Shown here: positions 26,774 through 35,148 of the stretch, piece after piece
Numbering within the stretch: position 1 is the first letter of the stretch
Layout of the letters: every line of letters begins with the position of its first letter
Origin: Hyphomicrobiales bacterium
Lineage (GTDB): Bacteria; Pseudomonadota; Alphaproteobacteria; Rhizobiales; Rhizobiaceae
NCBI GenBank assembly: GCA_900468805.1
Contig: UEIF01000016.1
Location: forward strand, 1-64,000
Direction of reading: 5' to 3'
Length of the DNA: 64,000 bases
Notes under the pieces: model-generated
Seen by the model: the letters and a program-made list of their open reading frames with translations, nothing else
Database searches by the model: none
Told to the model about the DNA's origin: nothing
Translations under genes and position numbers: made by a program

Positions 26774-27250
26774 ATGCAATCCATCACGGCCCTGCAGCGC
26801 GTTTTTACCGCAAACCTCTTGTCGACCGGTCGCCAATGGCGACGGGCGGTCGATCTTGCACTGAGTTCCCATGGTATCTCGGAAGCCTGCGCAGCGCCGT
26901 TGCTCTGGATTGGCCGCTTGGGCGGCGGTGTTCGGCAGGTCGCGTTGGCCAATCAGGTCGGTATCGAAGGCCCGTCACTGGTCAGGCTGCTCGATCAGCT
27001 GGAGGCGCTTGAGCTTGTGGTGCGCAAGGATGATCCGATCGACAGGCGAGCAAAGGGTCTTTGGCTGACGGAGGAGGGCCATATCCTGGCAACCCGCATG
27101 GAGGCCATTCTCGATGACCTGCGTGGCAGGATCCTCGAGAAGGTCAGTGAAGCCGACCTCGAAGCGGCGGTCCGCGTTCTGCAGGCCTTCGAAGAGATCA
27201 GCCCGTCACAGGTTGCGGCGACATTACAGCAATTCGAGGAAACATCGTGA
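26774..27250 (+). CDS. MarR-family regulator of the efflux operon
   Basis: 158 residues with a MarR winged helix: VRQVALANQVGIEGPSLVRLLDQLEALELVVRKDDPIDRRAKGLWLTEEG, including the DRR wing. It is first in an operon with the FUSC, DUF1656 and HlyD genes, and its stop overlaps the FUSC start by four bases. It should act as a ligand-released repressor of the operon, probably responding to an aromatic acid or similar toxic compound. Confidence 0.85.
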   Translation: MQSITALQRVFTANLLSTGRQWRRAVDLALSSHGISEACAAPLLWIGRLGGGVRQVALANQVGIEGPSLVRLLDQLEALELVVRKDDPIDRRAKGLWLTEEGHILATRMEAILDDLRGRILEKVSEADLEAAVRVLQAFEEISPSQVAATLQQFEETS

Positions 27251-29316
27251 CTCTACCCTCCTGGCGGGACTGGCTCTTCTCGACCAAGGCCTTCCTCGCC
27301 TCCATGCTTGCACTTTTCATTGCTCTGTCTCTCGACTTGCCGCGGCCTTACTGGGCAATGGCGGCGGTCTATGTCGTTGCCAATCCGCTTGCGGGGGCAA
27401 CCAGTTCGAAGGGCCTTTACCGCGCGCTCGGAACGCTTCTCGGCGCGAGTGCGGCCGTCTTTTTCGTGCCGCTCTTCGTCAACGCACCGGAGCTTTTAAG
27501 CATCGTCATTGCGCTCTGGACCGGCACGCTGCTCTTCATTTCGATGTTGGACCGCTCCTCGCGCAGCTATGTCTTCATGCTAGCCGGTTATTCCCTGCCG
27601 TTGATCGCGCTGCCGTCAGTCGGTTCGCCGGACACCATCTTTGATACGGCCCTCGCCCGCTCGGAAGAGATCATCATCGGCATAGTCTGCGCCAGCCTGG
27701 TCAGCGCCGTCGTCTTCCCGACCAGTGTGCGCAGCGTGCTCGGTCAGCGCATCGCCACCTGGCTCGACGATGCCGGCAGCTGGGCAAACGATATTCTGCG
27801 TGGCGAGGGCGCCACCCCGGCAACCCCTTTGAAGCGGCAGAAGCTTGCCGCCGACGTGACCGGCCTCGACCTCATCATCAGCCAGCTCGGTTACGATGCG
27901 GGCAGCCGCGATATCGTGCGCCATTCGCGCGAATTGCGCGGCCGTCTCCTGATGCTGCTGCCGCTCTTCTCCTCGCTCGCCGACCGGCTTCACGCTCTGA
28001 AGAGCGAGCGCGAGAGCCTGCCCAAGGAGCTGGTCTGCCTGCTGAACGAGGTCGCCGACTGGCTGAGCCTCGGCGCAAGGTCTCAAGCCGGCGACACGGC
28101 AGAAAAACTAACGCAGCGGATCGAGCGCCTTCGCGAGGCCGATCCGGATTTGCGCTGGGGCGATCTGTTGCTCTCGAGTGCGCTGGCGCGGCTGAAGGAA
28201 ATCGTCGATCTCTGGCAGGATTGCCTGACACTGCGCGACGAAATCGTCAGCGGCCGACATTCCGGCCCCTGGCGGCCGGCCTTCCGCCATCGCCAGGTCG
28301 TCGGCGGCAACCGCCATTATGACTATGCGCTACTCGCTTTCCAGGCGAGTGCCGTCGTCGTGGGCATTCTCGTCGCCTGCCTATTCTGGATCTTCAGCGG
28401 CTGGCAGAATGGCGCCGGCTTCGTCACTATGGCAGCCGTAGCCTGTTCCTTCTTTGCTGCGCTTGACCGGCCGGCTCCTTTCATCACCTCGATGTTCATC
28501 TGGTGCGGCGTCAGCCTCGTCATTTCCTTCGTCTACATTTTTGCCATCCTGCCGATGGTCAACAGCTACGAGCTCCTGGTTCTGGTCTTCGCTCCGCCCT
28601 TTCTGCTGCTCGGGCTGATGATCCCCAAGCCACAGTTCAACATGCTGGCCATGTTGATGACCGTCAACAGCGCCTCCTTCATCGCGCTGCAGGATCGCTA
28701 TACGTCCGATTTCACTACTTTCACCAATGAAGCGATCGCAGCCCTTGCCGGTATCGGCTTCGCCCTGGTCTGGACGCTGATTGCCCGCCCCTTCGGTGCC
28801 GAACTCGCCGCCTGGCGCCTCGTGCGTGCCGGCTGGAGCGATCTTGCCGAGACGGCAGCCGGCGAACGCCGCGCTGATCACCAGCGGCTTTCCGGCCGCA
28901 TTCTCGATCGCCTCGGCCAGCTCGTTCCGCGTCTGGCCGTCGTCGAGGATCGCGAATTGAAGAAGGTGGATGGTTTTGCCGAAGTGCGCATTGGCTTCAA
29001 CGTGCTGATGCTGCAAGGCGAGCGCAAGAAACTGCGTGGCGCGAGCGCCGCATCGCTCGGCGCGGTTCTCTCCGGCATTGCCGATTTCTATCATGGCCGC
29101 ATCGCGGCCGGCCGTGCGCTTAATCCGCAGGATGGCCTGCGTCGATCGATCGACGACAGCCTCAAAATCATCGCGTTCGAAGACAACAGGCGCGGCGCCG
29201 ACAGTATCGATGCCCTCGTCGGCCTCAGACGCGCCCTTTTCCCTGATGCAGCCCCGCCAGCAAGCTGGCACGCGGCCGAGGCTGCGCCGCAACTCCTCCC
29301 GCTTGCCGCTGAGTAA
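27247..29316 (+). CDS. FUSC/AaeB-like inner-membrane efflux protein
   Basis: 689 residues with two clusters of membrane helices, near 15-165 and 365-520, separated and followed by large cytoplasmic regions. This is the FUSC layout (ARPYWAM-type start LPRPYWAMAAVYVVANP; second block ALDRPAPFITSMFIWCG). Family members such as AaeB export hydroxylated aromatic carboxylic acids with a HlyD partner, which is encoded two genes downstream. GTG start 27247, coupled to marR. Confidence 0.87.
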   Translation: MTLPSWRDWLFSTKAFLASMLALFIALSLDLPRPYWAMAAVYVVANPLAGATSSKGLYRALGTLLGASAAVFFVPLFVNAPELLSIVIALWTGTLLFISMLDRSSRSYVFMLAGYSLPLIALPSVGSPDTIFDTALARSEEIIIGIVCASLVSAVVFPTSVRSVLGQRIATWLDDAGSWANDILRGEGATPATPLKRQKLAADVTGLDLIISQLGYDAGSRDIVRHSRELRGRLLMLLPLFSSLADRLHALKSERESLPKELVCLLNEVADWLSLGARSQAGDTAEKLTQRIERLREADPDLRWGDLLLSSALARLKEIVDLWQDCLTLRDEIVSGRHSGPWRPAFRHRQVVGGNRHYDYALLAFQASAVVVGILVACLFWIFSGWQNGAGFVTMAAVACSFFAALDRPAPFITSMFIWCGVSLVISFVYIFAILPMVNSYELLVLVFAPPFLLLGLMIPKPQFNMLAMLMTVNSASFIALQDRYTSDFTTFTNEAIAALAGIGFALVWTLIARPFGAELAAWRLVRAGWSDLAETAAGERRADHQRLSGRILDRLGQLVPRLAVVEDRELKKVDGFAEVRIGFNVLMLQGERKKLRGASAASLGAVLSGIADFYHGRIAAGRALNPQDGLRRSIDDSLKIIAFEDNRRGADSIDALVGLRRALFPDAAPPASWHAAEAAPQLLPLAAE

Positions 29317-29321
29317 CAATC

Positions 29322-29531
29322 ATGCCCGCAGAATTTGATGTTTACGGCGTCTATGTCCCACGCCTCCTCGTTCTCATGGTGCTGAGCCTGCTCTTCATCA
29401 TCGTCATCAGACGCATCCTTGCCTGGCTCGGCGCCTATTCCCTCGTCTGGCACCGCGGTCTTTTCGACCTTGCCCTCTATGTGCTCGTCCTCGGAGCCGT
29501 TTCCTCCTTCACACGTTGGTACTTCGTATGA
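29322..29531 (+). CDS. DUF1656 (AaeX-like) small membrane protein
   Basis: 69 residues with two membrane helices: VYVPRLLVLMVLSLLFIIVI and GLFDLALYVLVLGAVSS. It starts six bases after the FUSC stop. DUF1656 proteins are constant companions of AaeA/AaeB-type pumps; their job is unknown. Its stop overlaps the next start (ATGA). Confidence 0.87.
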   Translation: MPAEFDVYGVYVPRLLVLMVLSLLFIIVIRRILAWLGAYSLVWHRGLFDLALYVLVLGAVSSFTRWYFV

Positions 29532-30391
29532 AATCCCTGAAATTCATTGGCCGCCTCATCGCCACTCTCGCCATCGTCGTCGCCGCAGTCTTCGTCGGCC
29601 GCGGGCTTTGGGGCCACTACATGGACGAACCCTGGACGCGCGATGCGCGCCTGCGCGCCGATGTCGTCGGCTTAGCGCCCGATGTTTCCGGCCTCGTCAG
29701 CGAGGTGCTCGTCACCGATAACCAGGCAGTGAAGAAGGGCGATATCCTCTTCCGCGTCGACCGCCAGCGTTTCTCGATCGCGCTTGTCCAATCGGAAGCA
29801 GCGCTCGAAGGCAGCAAGGCAGCACTCGACCAGGCGCATCGCGAACGCGAGCGCCAGCAACGCCTCGGCGAAGCCGCGTCCCGGCAGCAGAAGGAACAGG
29901 CGCAGACGGCCGAGCAACAGGCCGATGCCGCCTTCCGCCAGGCGACCGCCAACCGCGATCTTGCCGCGCTCAATCTCGAACGCTCTGAGATCAAGGCGAC
30001 GGTCAACGGTACGGTCTCCAATCTCAGCCTGCGCCCGGGCGACTATGTCAGCGCCGGCACCGCGAGGATCGCCTTGATCGATACCGATTCCCTACGTGTC
30101 GAGGGCTATTTCGAGGAAACCAAGCTGCAGCGCATCCATCCCGGCGACAAGGTTTCGATCCACCTGATGGGCCAGTCGCAAAGCCTCGACGGTCATGTCG
30201 AAAGCATTGCAACCGGCATCGAGGACCGCGAACGCACCGCAGGCACCGGCCTGCTCGCCAACATCAACCCCACCTTCAGCTGGGTGCGCCTCGCCCAACG
30301 CGTCCCCGTGCGCATAAGCATCGACACCGTGCCCGATGGTGTCAGGCTGATCGCCGGCCTGACGGCGACCGTCGAAGTGGGAAAGGGCTGA
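29528..30391 (+). CDS. HlyD/AaeA-type membrane-fusion protein
   Basis: 287 residues from the ATG at 29528. One N-terminal membrane anchor is followed by a biotinyl-lipoyl half (VSGLVSEVLVTDNQAVKKGDILFRVD), a coiled-coil hairpin rich in Gln, Arg and Ala (about 75-150), the second lipoyl half (EIKATVNGTVSNLSLRPGDYV) and a beta-barrel end. It links the FUSC pump to an outer-membrane channel that is not encoded here. Confidence 0.88.
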   Translation: MKSLKFIGRLIATLAIVVAAVFVGRGLWGHYMDEPWTRDARLRADVVGLAPDVSGLVSEVLVTDNQAVKKGDILFRVDRQRFSIALVQSEAALEGSKAALDQAHRERERQQRLGEAASRQQKEQAQTAEQQADAAFRQATANRDLAALNLERSEIKATVNGTVSNLSLRPGDYVSAGTARIALIDTDSLRVEGYFEETKLQRIHPGDKVSIHLMGQSQSLDGHVESIATGIEDRERTAGTGLLANINPTFSWVRLAQRVPVRISIDTVPDGVRLIAGLTATVEVGKG

Positions 30392-30567
30392 AAGGGATCC
30401 GGGTGTCACCACACAATGGGTGTTCCGCCTATCGGGGCTCCAAAGCGCCTGGAACTGTTAAAAGTGCAGCGAAGCGTCCATGAAGGTAGATCCCTCATGG
30501 TCGCATCGGCCGTGCTCCTGAAGATATAGATCTTCTCGAAGCGCTCACGGCAATGGCGTTCAAGCGT

Positions 30568-30865
30568 TCTGGCCGAGACGTAACGCTTGAGGCGCAGAAG
30601 GTCGACAATAACGGTTCGCAGAATGCGACCGGAACCCGTATAAATAGGGATGGCGGCATCTCCATCACCGCGCAAACCGATGTGTGATCGGCAGTTCGGC
30701 CAATGCCAGCGGAGCTCTCGATGTCACCGCCGAGGAGGGTCCGTCAACATCGTCACGACCGGTGTGACGCGCCAGACCACCGACGGCTATACGATGGTCT
30801 GTTCGACGACGCTGCAGGAAACCCATTTTGAAATCAAAGTGATGGGCCTATGTGGCGCGAGGTGA
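30568..30865 (+). pseudogene. Remnant of a filamentous-hemagglutinin-like exoprotein
   Basis: Three frame-switched pieces can be read in order: RDVTLEAQKVDNNG...GGISITAQTDV, then IGSSANASGALDVTAEEG, then VNIVTTGVTRQTTDGYTMVCSTTLQETHFEIKV. The G-x-V/I-x-I-T-A repeat pattern is that of hemagglutinin (two-partner secretion) beta-helices. Small deletions near 30683 and 30740 break the frame. No start, signal peptide or transporter partner remains. Confidence 0.45.
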
Positions 30866-30934
30866 CCTGCATGAAATTTGAAGAAAATTGCACTCATCGC
30901 CGAATTCCGCTATATGGAGTGCAGGAGCTGCACC

Positions 30935-31522
30935 ATGACGAAGTTACAGGAACTGAAAAGACATCTGCGGCCTGGCAAGGTCTATAGGCGAGAGGATCTG
31001 GCCCAATGGTCCTCGTCTGTCGATCGTCATCTGCAGCAGCTCGTCGCGGAAGGATATCTGACCAAAATATCGACCGGTGTTTATCACCGGCCGAAACAGA
31101 CGGCGTTTGGTAAAGCCCCCGCCGAAGACAGCGCCCTTGTCGAGGCATTCCTCAAAGACGACCGTTATCTCATCACCTCCCCCAATGCCTACAATAGCTT
31201 GGGTGTCGGAGCGACGCAGCTCTACAACAAGACCGTTGTCTATAACCACAAGCGACACGGAAACTTCACGCTGGGCGGTCGGGAGTTCAGGTTTCGTAAG
31301 AAGCCAGCCTTCCCAAAAACCCTGACCAAGGAATTCCTGCTGGTCGACTTGGTCAACAATCTCGACGATCTGGCGGAAGACCACCAGCAGGTGCTGGACC
31401 ACGTGAAGGAGTGTGCCCTGCAAAGTAACCGGAACACCCTTGCCCGTGCGGCGAAGGACTACGGTATGGTGCGGACGCGGAAGTTTTTCAGCGCACTCGC
31501 AGCGGACGCACATGCCGGCTGA
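30935..31522 (+). CDS. AbiEi-type antitoxin (type IV system)
   Basis: 195 residues from ATG 30935 with AGGAG upstream. The N-terminal winged helix is KVYRREDLAQWSSSVDRHLQQLVAEGYLTKISTGVYHRP. The C-terminal domain has the family features DRYLITSPNAYNSLGVGATQLYNKTVVYNHKRHG. AbiEi represses the abiE operon and neutralises the AbiEii nucleotidyltransferase. The partner gene starts ten bases before its stop but is cut short, so this antitoxin is an orphan. Confidence 0.75.
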   Translation: MTKLQELKRHLRPGKVYRREDLAQWSSSVDRHLQQLVAEGYLTKISTGVYHRPKQTAFGKAPAEDSALVEAFLKDDRYLITSPNAYNSLGVGATQLYNKTVVYNHKRHGNFTLGGREFRFRKKPAFPKTLTKEFLLVDLVNNLDDLAEDHQQVLDHVKECALQSNRNTLARAAKDYGMVRTRKFFSALAADAHAG

Positions 31523-31650
31523 CTTCCTGCATAACCACCGAGATTTCCCGTCGCTGCTGCGCATCGTCGCCGACGAGAGGAGGGTACAACCGGTCCTAGT
31601 TGAAAAAGACTATTGGATCATGCATTGCCTCTATGGCCTGCAGCGCAAGG
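31512..31650 (+). pseudogene. AbiEii toxin, truncated to its first ~45 codons
   Basis: From ATG 31512 it reads MPADFLHNHRDFPSLLRIVADE..VQPVLVEKDYWIMHCLYGLQ, the canonical start of AbiEii nucleotidyltransferases including the VEKDYW motif. Homology stops at about 31648. An unrelated tail then runs to the stop at 31695-31697. The nucleotide-binding GGTSLSK loop and catalytic aspartates are missing, so no active toxin can be made. Confidence 0.7.
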
Positions 31651-31691
31651 CCTGGCGCCGAAGCGGATTGTCGCTGAGATTGACTAGGCCC

Positions 31692-31735
31692 ATGTAGACC
31701 TCCTACCCCGGATTTAGGAAAGACGGCGTCTACAT
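31692..31735. repeat. Nested inverted repeat beside the abiEii breakpoint
   Basis: ATGTAGAC (31692-31699) pairs with GTCTACAT (31728-31735). Inside it TCCTA and TAGGA can pair as well. It could terminate the minus-strand permease message, or be the end of a lost mobile element, since abiEii homology stops about 45 bases to the left. Confidence 0.4.
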
Positions 31736-31762
31736 ATCTAGCGGGCTATTCAGCCGCCACCA

Positions 31763-33535
31763 TCAGCTTACCGGCCAGACATACAACAGCACCGGCACGC
31801 TGACGGTAATGATCAGAAATGACAGCGGTAGACCGAGGCGCGGGTAGTCGGAGAATTTATATCCTCCCGGACCGAAGACCAGTGTGTTGCACTGGTGGCC
31901 GACCGGGGTCAGGAAATCGCAGCCCGCACCGATCGCCACCGCCATCAGGAAGGCCTCCGGCCGGAAGCCGAGATCGGTGGCAAAACCGACGGCGATCGGC
32001 CCCATGACAAGCACGGTGGCGGCATTGTTGAGAAAGGGCGTCACCGCCATCGCGGCGACAAGGATCAAGCCGAGCGCCCCCCAGGCCGGCAGGCCCTTGG
32101 CGATATCGCCAAGCCCATGGGCGATCAGGTCGCTGCCGCCTGATGTGCGCAGCGTATCCGAGACCGGGATCAGGGCTGCCAGCATGATAAGGATCGGCCC
32201 GTCGACCGACTTGTAGATGTCGACAAGCGGGATTGCCCGGAAGACGACCATGCCAAGCGCCGCCGCAAAGAAGGCGACGGGCACCGGCGCAAGGCCGACC
32301 GCCGTCGTTGCCATGGCAAGCGCCAGGATAACGAGCGGAATGAAAGCTCGCCGGCGCGTGCCAAGCAATATCTCGCGCTGGGCAAGCGGCAGGAGAGCAA
32401 GATCCTGCATAACGACGGGCAGGTTTTCACGGCTTCCCTGCAGCACCAGCACGTCGCCGGCGGCCAGGGTGATATTGACGAGGCGTTCCTTCAGCCGTTC
32501 GCCGTGCCGGCTGACGGCCAGCAGATTGACGCCGCGCGTATAGGCGAGCGCGAGCTGCTTGACGGAACGGCCCCTTAGCGGAGATTCCTGGCCGATCACC
32601 ACCTCGATCGAGACGACCTCCGCCTGCACCTGCCCGTTCTCGACAATTGGCTTGCCGGAGAGCTGCAGCTTTCCGGCCGACACGATGCGGTCAAGCGCGG
32701 CGGGCGGACCTTCTAGCAGGACGATATCGTTTTCCCGAAGTGTCAGATCGGGGAAGGGGGACATGCGCGTTGCGCCGCGCAGGACGGCAGTGGCAATCGC
32801 TTCGCCGTCGCCAGGTTTGACGAGCGCGCTGATCGGCTTTTCCAGGACCGCCGATTCAGCTGTAACCAGCGCTTCCGAGGTATAGTTCTTGATCTCGACC
32901 GCTTCCTCGATCGAGCCACCCTGTTTTGTACGACTTGGCACCAGCCAGTGAAAGAAGATCAGAAAGGTGATGCCGACGATCGTCAGGACACCGCCGACCG
33001 GCGTGAAATCGAACATGGTGAAGGAGCTGCCCGTCATCTCCTCTCTCAGCCGTGAGACGACAATATTGGGCGAAGTGCCGATCTGCGTCATCAGGCCGCC
33101 AAGCAAGGCGGCGAATGACATGGGCATCAGATATTTGGAGGGCGAGGCGCCAGACTTCCTGGCAAACTGAAAAGCGACCGGCATCATGATTGCCAGCGCG
33201 CCGATATTCTTGATGAAGGCAGAAAGCAGCGCCACGACGATCATCAACAGGGCAAGCTGGCTGTGCAGCGTATTGAGGTTAGGGAAGAATCGCTTGATCG
33301 CCGTATCGACGATGCCCGAACGCGCGACACCGGCCGAGACGACCAATGCACTGCCGACGATTATGACGATATCATCCGAAAAACCGGAAAATGCCTTGTC
33401 CTTTGGAACGATGCCGACTGCAACGGAGAGAACGAGCGCGCAGCACGCGACGACATCATATCTGAACCGATCCCAGATAAAGACCCCCATCATCAGGGCG
33501 ATGACGGAGAAGGCGAGGATCTGTTGCGTTGTCAT
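31763..33535 (-). CDS. SLC13-family (DASS/CitT-like) permease with TrkA-C domains
   Basis: 590 residues. About five helices at the N-terminus and six at the C-terminus flank a cytoplasmic region (about 210-390) with two RCK/TrkA-C-like segments (LRENDIVLLEGPPAALDRI and LAAGDVLVLQGSRENLPVV). Transport-signature regions are IKNIGALAIMMPVAFQFARKSGASPSKYLMPMSFAALLGG and VTPFLNNAATVLVMGPIAVGF. Relatives carry sulfate or dicarboxylates with sodium; the TrkA-C form is often annotated for sulfate or citrate-like anions. Monocistronic. Confidence 0.83.
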   Translation of the reverse strand: MTTQQILAFSVIALMMGVFIWDRFRYDVVACCALVLSVAVGIVPKDKAFSGFSDDIVIIVGSALVVSAGVARSGIVDTAIKRFFPNLNTLHSQLALLMIVVALLSAFIKNIGALAIMMPVAFQFARKSGASPSKYLMPMSFAALLGGLMTQIGTSPNIVVSRLREEMTGSSFTMFDFTPVGGVLTIVGITFLIFFHWLVPSRTKQGGSIEEAVEIKNYTSEALVTAESAVLEKPISALVKPGDGEAIATAVLRGATRMSPFPDLTLRENDIVLLEGPPAALDRIVSAGKLQLSGKPIVENGQVQAEVVSIEVVIGQESPLRGRSVKQLALAYTRGVNLLAVSRHGERLKERLVNITLAAGDVLVLQGSRENLPVVMQDLALLPLAQREILLGTRRRAFIPLVILALAMATTAVGLAPVPVAFFAAALGMVVFRAIPLVDIYKSVDGPILIMLAALIPVSDTLRTSGGSDLIAHGLGDIAKGLPAWGALGLILVAAMAVTPFLNNAATVLVMGPIAVGFATDLGFRPEAFLMAVAIGAGCDFLTPVGHQCNTLVFGPGGYKFSDYPRLGLPLSFLIITVSVPVLLYVWPVS

Positions 33536-33687
33536 CCGGCTCCGTGGGGCTGCAAATTATCGATGAGCTCGAAATGAGACAGGCGGGTATGCCTGGAAAA
33601 CGTCTTCCGGGACTGATGGGTTCCACGGGCTTGCCGCTAAGGTCTACGACACAGGTTAGGTGCGCGGCGATCTGGCGCTATCCTGCC

Positions 33688-34017
33688 TTAATCCAGGTGA
33701 AACAGCTCCGGCATCATCGCCCACCACTCACCCTCCTTGCGGCTCGCCAGCGGCTTTTGGCAGGGCATACAGACTGCCCACCATTCCTGGTTTGCCGGAT
33801 CGGCAGCCATCTTCGCCATATCGGCTTCGAAGTCCTCGCCCATATATTCCCAATAACCGAAGAGCAGGTTTTCCGGCTCCTTGAGGAAGATCGAATAGTT
33901 GGTGATGTTGCAGGCCGAGATCAGTGACAGGATCTCCGGCCAGACGGCGCCATGTAGCGCCTTGTAGTCTGCGACCTTGTCCGGCTCCAGGCCGATCACC
34001 ATGCCCATGCGCTGCAT
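33688..34017 (-). CDS. L-rhamnose-mutarotase-like protein (RhaM family)
   Basis: 109 residues, the normal RhaM (DUF718) length. It shows the family pattern RMGMVIGLEPDKVADYKALHGAVWPEI, with the catalytic Tyr and His, and QEWWAV with the conserved Trp. The family interconverts sugar anomers. It is the last gene of the 39.7-to-33.7 kb operon, four bases after the enolase-superfamily gene. The true substrate may be another 6-deoxysugar or pentose, because no rhamnose kinase or isomerase is nearby. Confidence 0.8.
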   Translation of the reverse strand: MQRMGMVIGLEPDKVADYKALHGAVWPEILSLISACNITNYSIFLKEPENLLFGYWEYMGEDFEADMAKMAADPANQEWWAVCMPCQKPLASRKEGEWWAMMPELFHLD

Positions 34018-34021
34018 GTTG

Positions 34022-35140
34022 CTACCGCCCTTGGGTAATTTCTGTCGTGAATTCGGCGATGCTGCGCTTCTTCACGGCATCCCAGTCCCACTCGATGCCG
34101 ATGCCGGGTTCGGAGGGGGCGATGGCGCGGCCCTCGCGGATTTCCAAGCCTTTTGTCGTGAGGTCGTCGAGCTGCGGGATGTATTCGACATATTTTCCGT
34201 TCTGGATGGCGCAGACCAGGCTGACATGCAATTCCATCAGGAAATGCGGGCAGACGGGAATATCGAAGGCTTCGGCCGCATGCGCGACCTTTAGCCAGGG
34301 CGTGATGCCGCCGATGCGGGCGACGTCGACCTGCACGATCGAGCAAGCGCCCTTCTGCATATATTCGCGGAAATGCCGGATCGAGTAGATGGACTCGCCG
34401 ATAGCGATCGGCGTTGGAGAGGAAAGCGAAAGCCGGATATGGCCGTCGAGGTCGTCGGCCGGCAGCGGCTCTTCGATCCAGGCGAGATCGAGTTCCCGCA
34501 GCCGTGCTGCCCTGCGGATGACTTCATCGACGGTAAAGCCTTGGTTGCAGTCGGTCATGATCTCGAAGGCGTCGCCAAGGGCAGCGCGCACGGCAGACAG
34601 ACGGGCATAATCCTCGGCGCCGTGCGGCTTGCCGATCTTCACCTTCGAGCCGGAAAAGCCCTTGGCCTTCGCCTGCAGGGCGTCTTCGATGAGCGCCTCC
34701 TTATCGATATGCAGCCAGCCGCCTTCGGTCGTATAGAGCGGGCAGCTTTCCTTGGCACCGCCGGCAAGTTTCCAAAGCGGCAGCTTCTGCTTTTTGGCTC
34801 TCAGATCCCAGAGCGCGGTATCCACGGCGGCGAGCGCCAGCGCTGTGATCGCGCCGATCGTCGTGGCGTGGGTTGCAAATTCCATTTTATGCCAGATCGC
34901 TTCGATGCAATCGGCATCCTCGCCGATCAAGAGCGGCGCCAGATGGTCCGACAGAAGCCGCATGACGGAGGAGCCGCCGGTACCGATCGTATAGGAATAG
35001 CCGGTGCCGGAGGCGCCGTCGGAATCGGTGATGGTGACGATTGGCGTTTCCTGGCTGACGAAGCTCTGGATCGCATCGGTGCGCTTCACCTTCGGTGGCA
35101 GGTCCACCATGCGCAATTCGATCTTTTCAATGCGGGCCAT
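34022..35140 (-). CDS. Mandelate-racemase-type enolase-superfamily sugar-acid dehydratase
   Basis: 372 residues. Active-site residues of the MR subgroup are in place: KVK (Lys166, Lys168), metal ligands Asp197 (TDCNQG), Glu223/224 (WIEEP) and Glu249 (IGESI), then Asp272 (VDVAR) and His299 (CPHFLMELH). A KxK plus His pair fits acid-sugar dehydratases such as talarate/galactarate dehydratase. The exact substrate is not readable. It would dehydrate the sugar acid imported by the ABC system next to it. Confidence 0.78.
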   Translation of the reverse strand: MARIEKIELRMVDLPPKVKRTDAIQSFVSQETPIVTITDSDGASGTGYSYTIGTGGSSVMRLLSDHLAPLLIGEDADCIEAIWHKMEFATHATTIGAITALALAAVDTALWDLRAKKQKLPLWKLAGGAKESCPLYTTEGGWLHIDKEALIEDALQAKAKGFSGSKVKIGKPHGAEDYARLSAVRAALGDAFEIMTDCNQGFTVDEVIRRAARLRELDLAWIEEPLPADDLDGHIRLSLSSPTPIAIGESIYSIRHFREYMQKGACSIVQVDVARIGGITPWLKVAHAAEAFDIPVCPHFLMELHVSLVCAIQNGKYVEYIPQLDDLTTKGLEIREGRAIAPSEPGIGIEWDWDAVKKRSIAEFTTEITQGR

Positions 35141-35148
35141 GGTTCCTC

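Noticed and set aside
31640..31760. Transposase fragment fused to AbiEii
   Set aside because: The tail after the truncation gives no recognisable transposase motif in any frame, so only the inverted repeat is reported.
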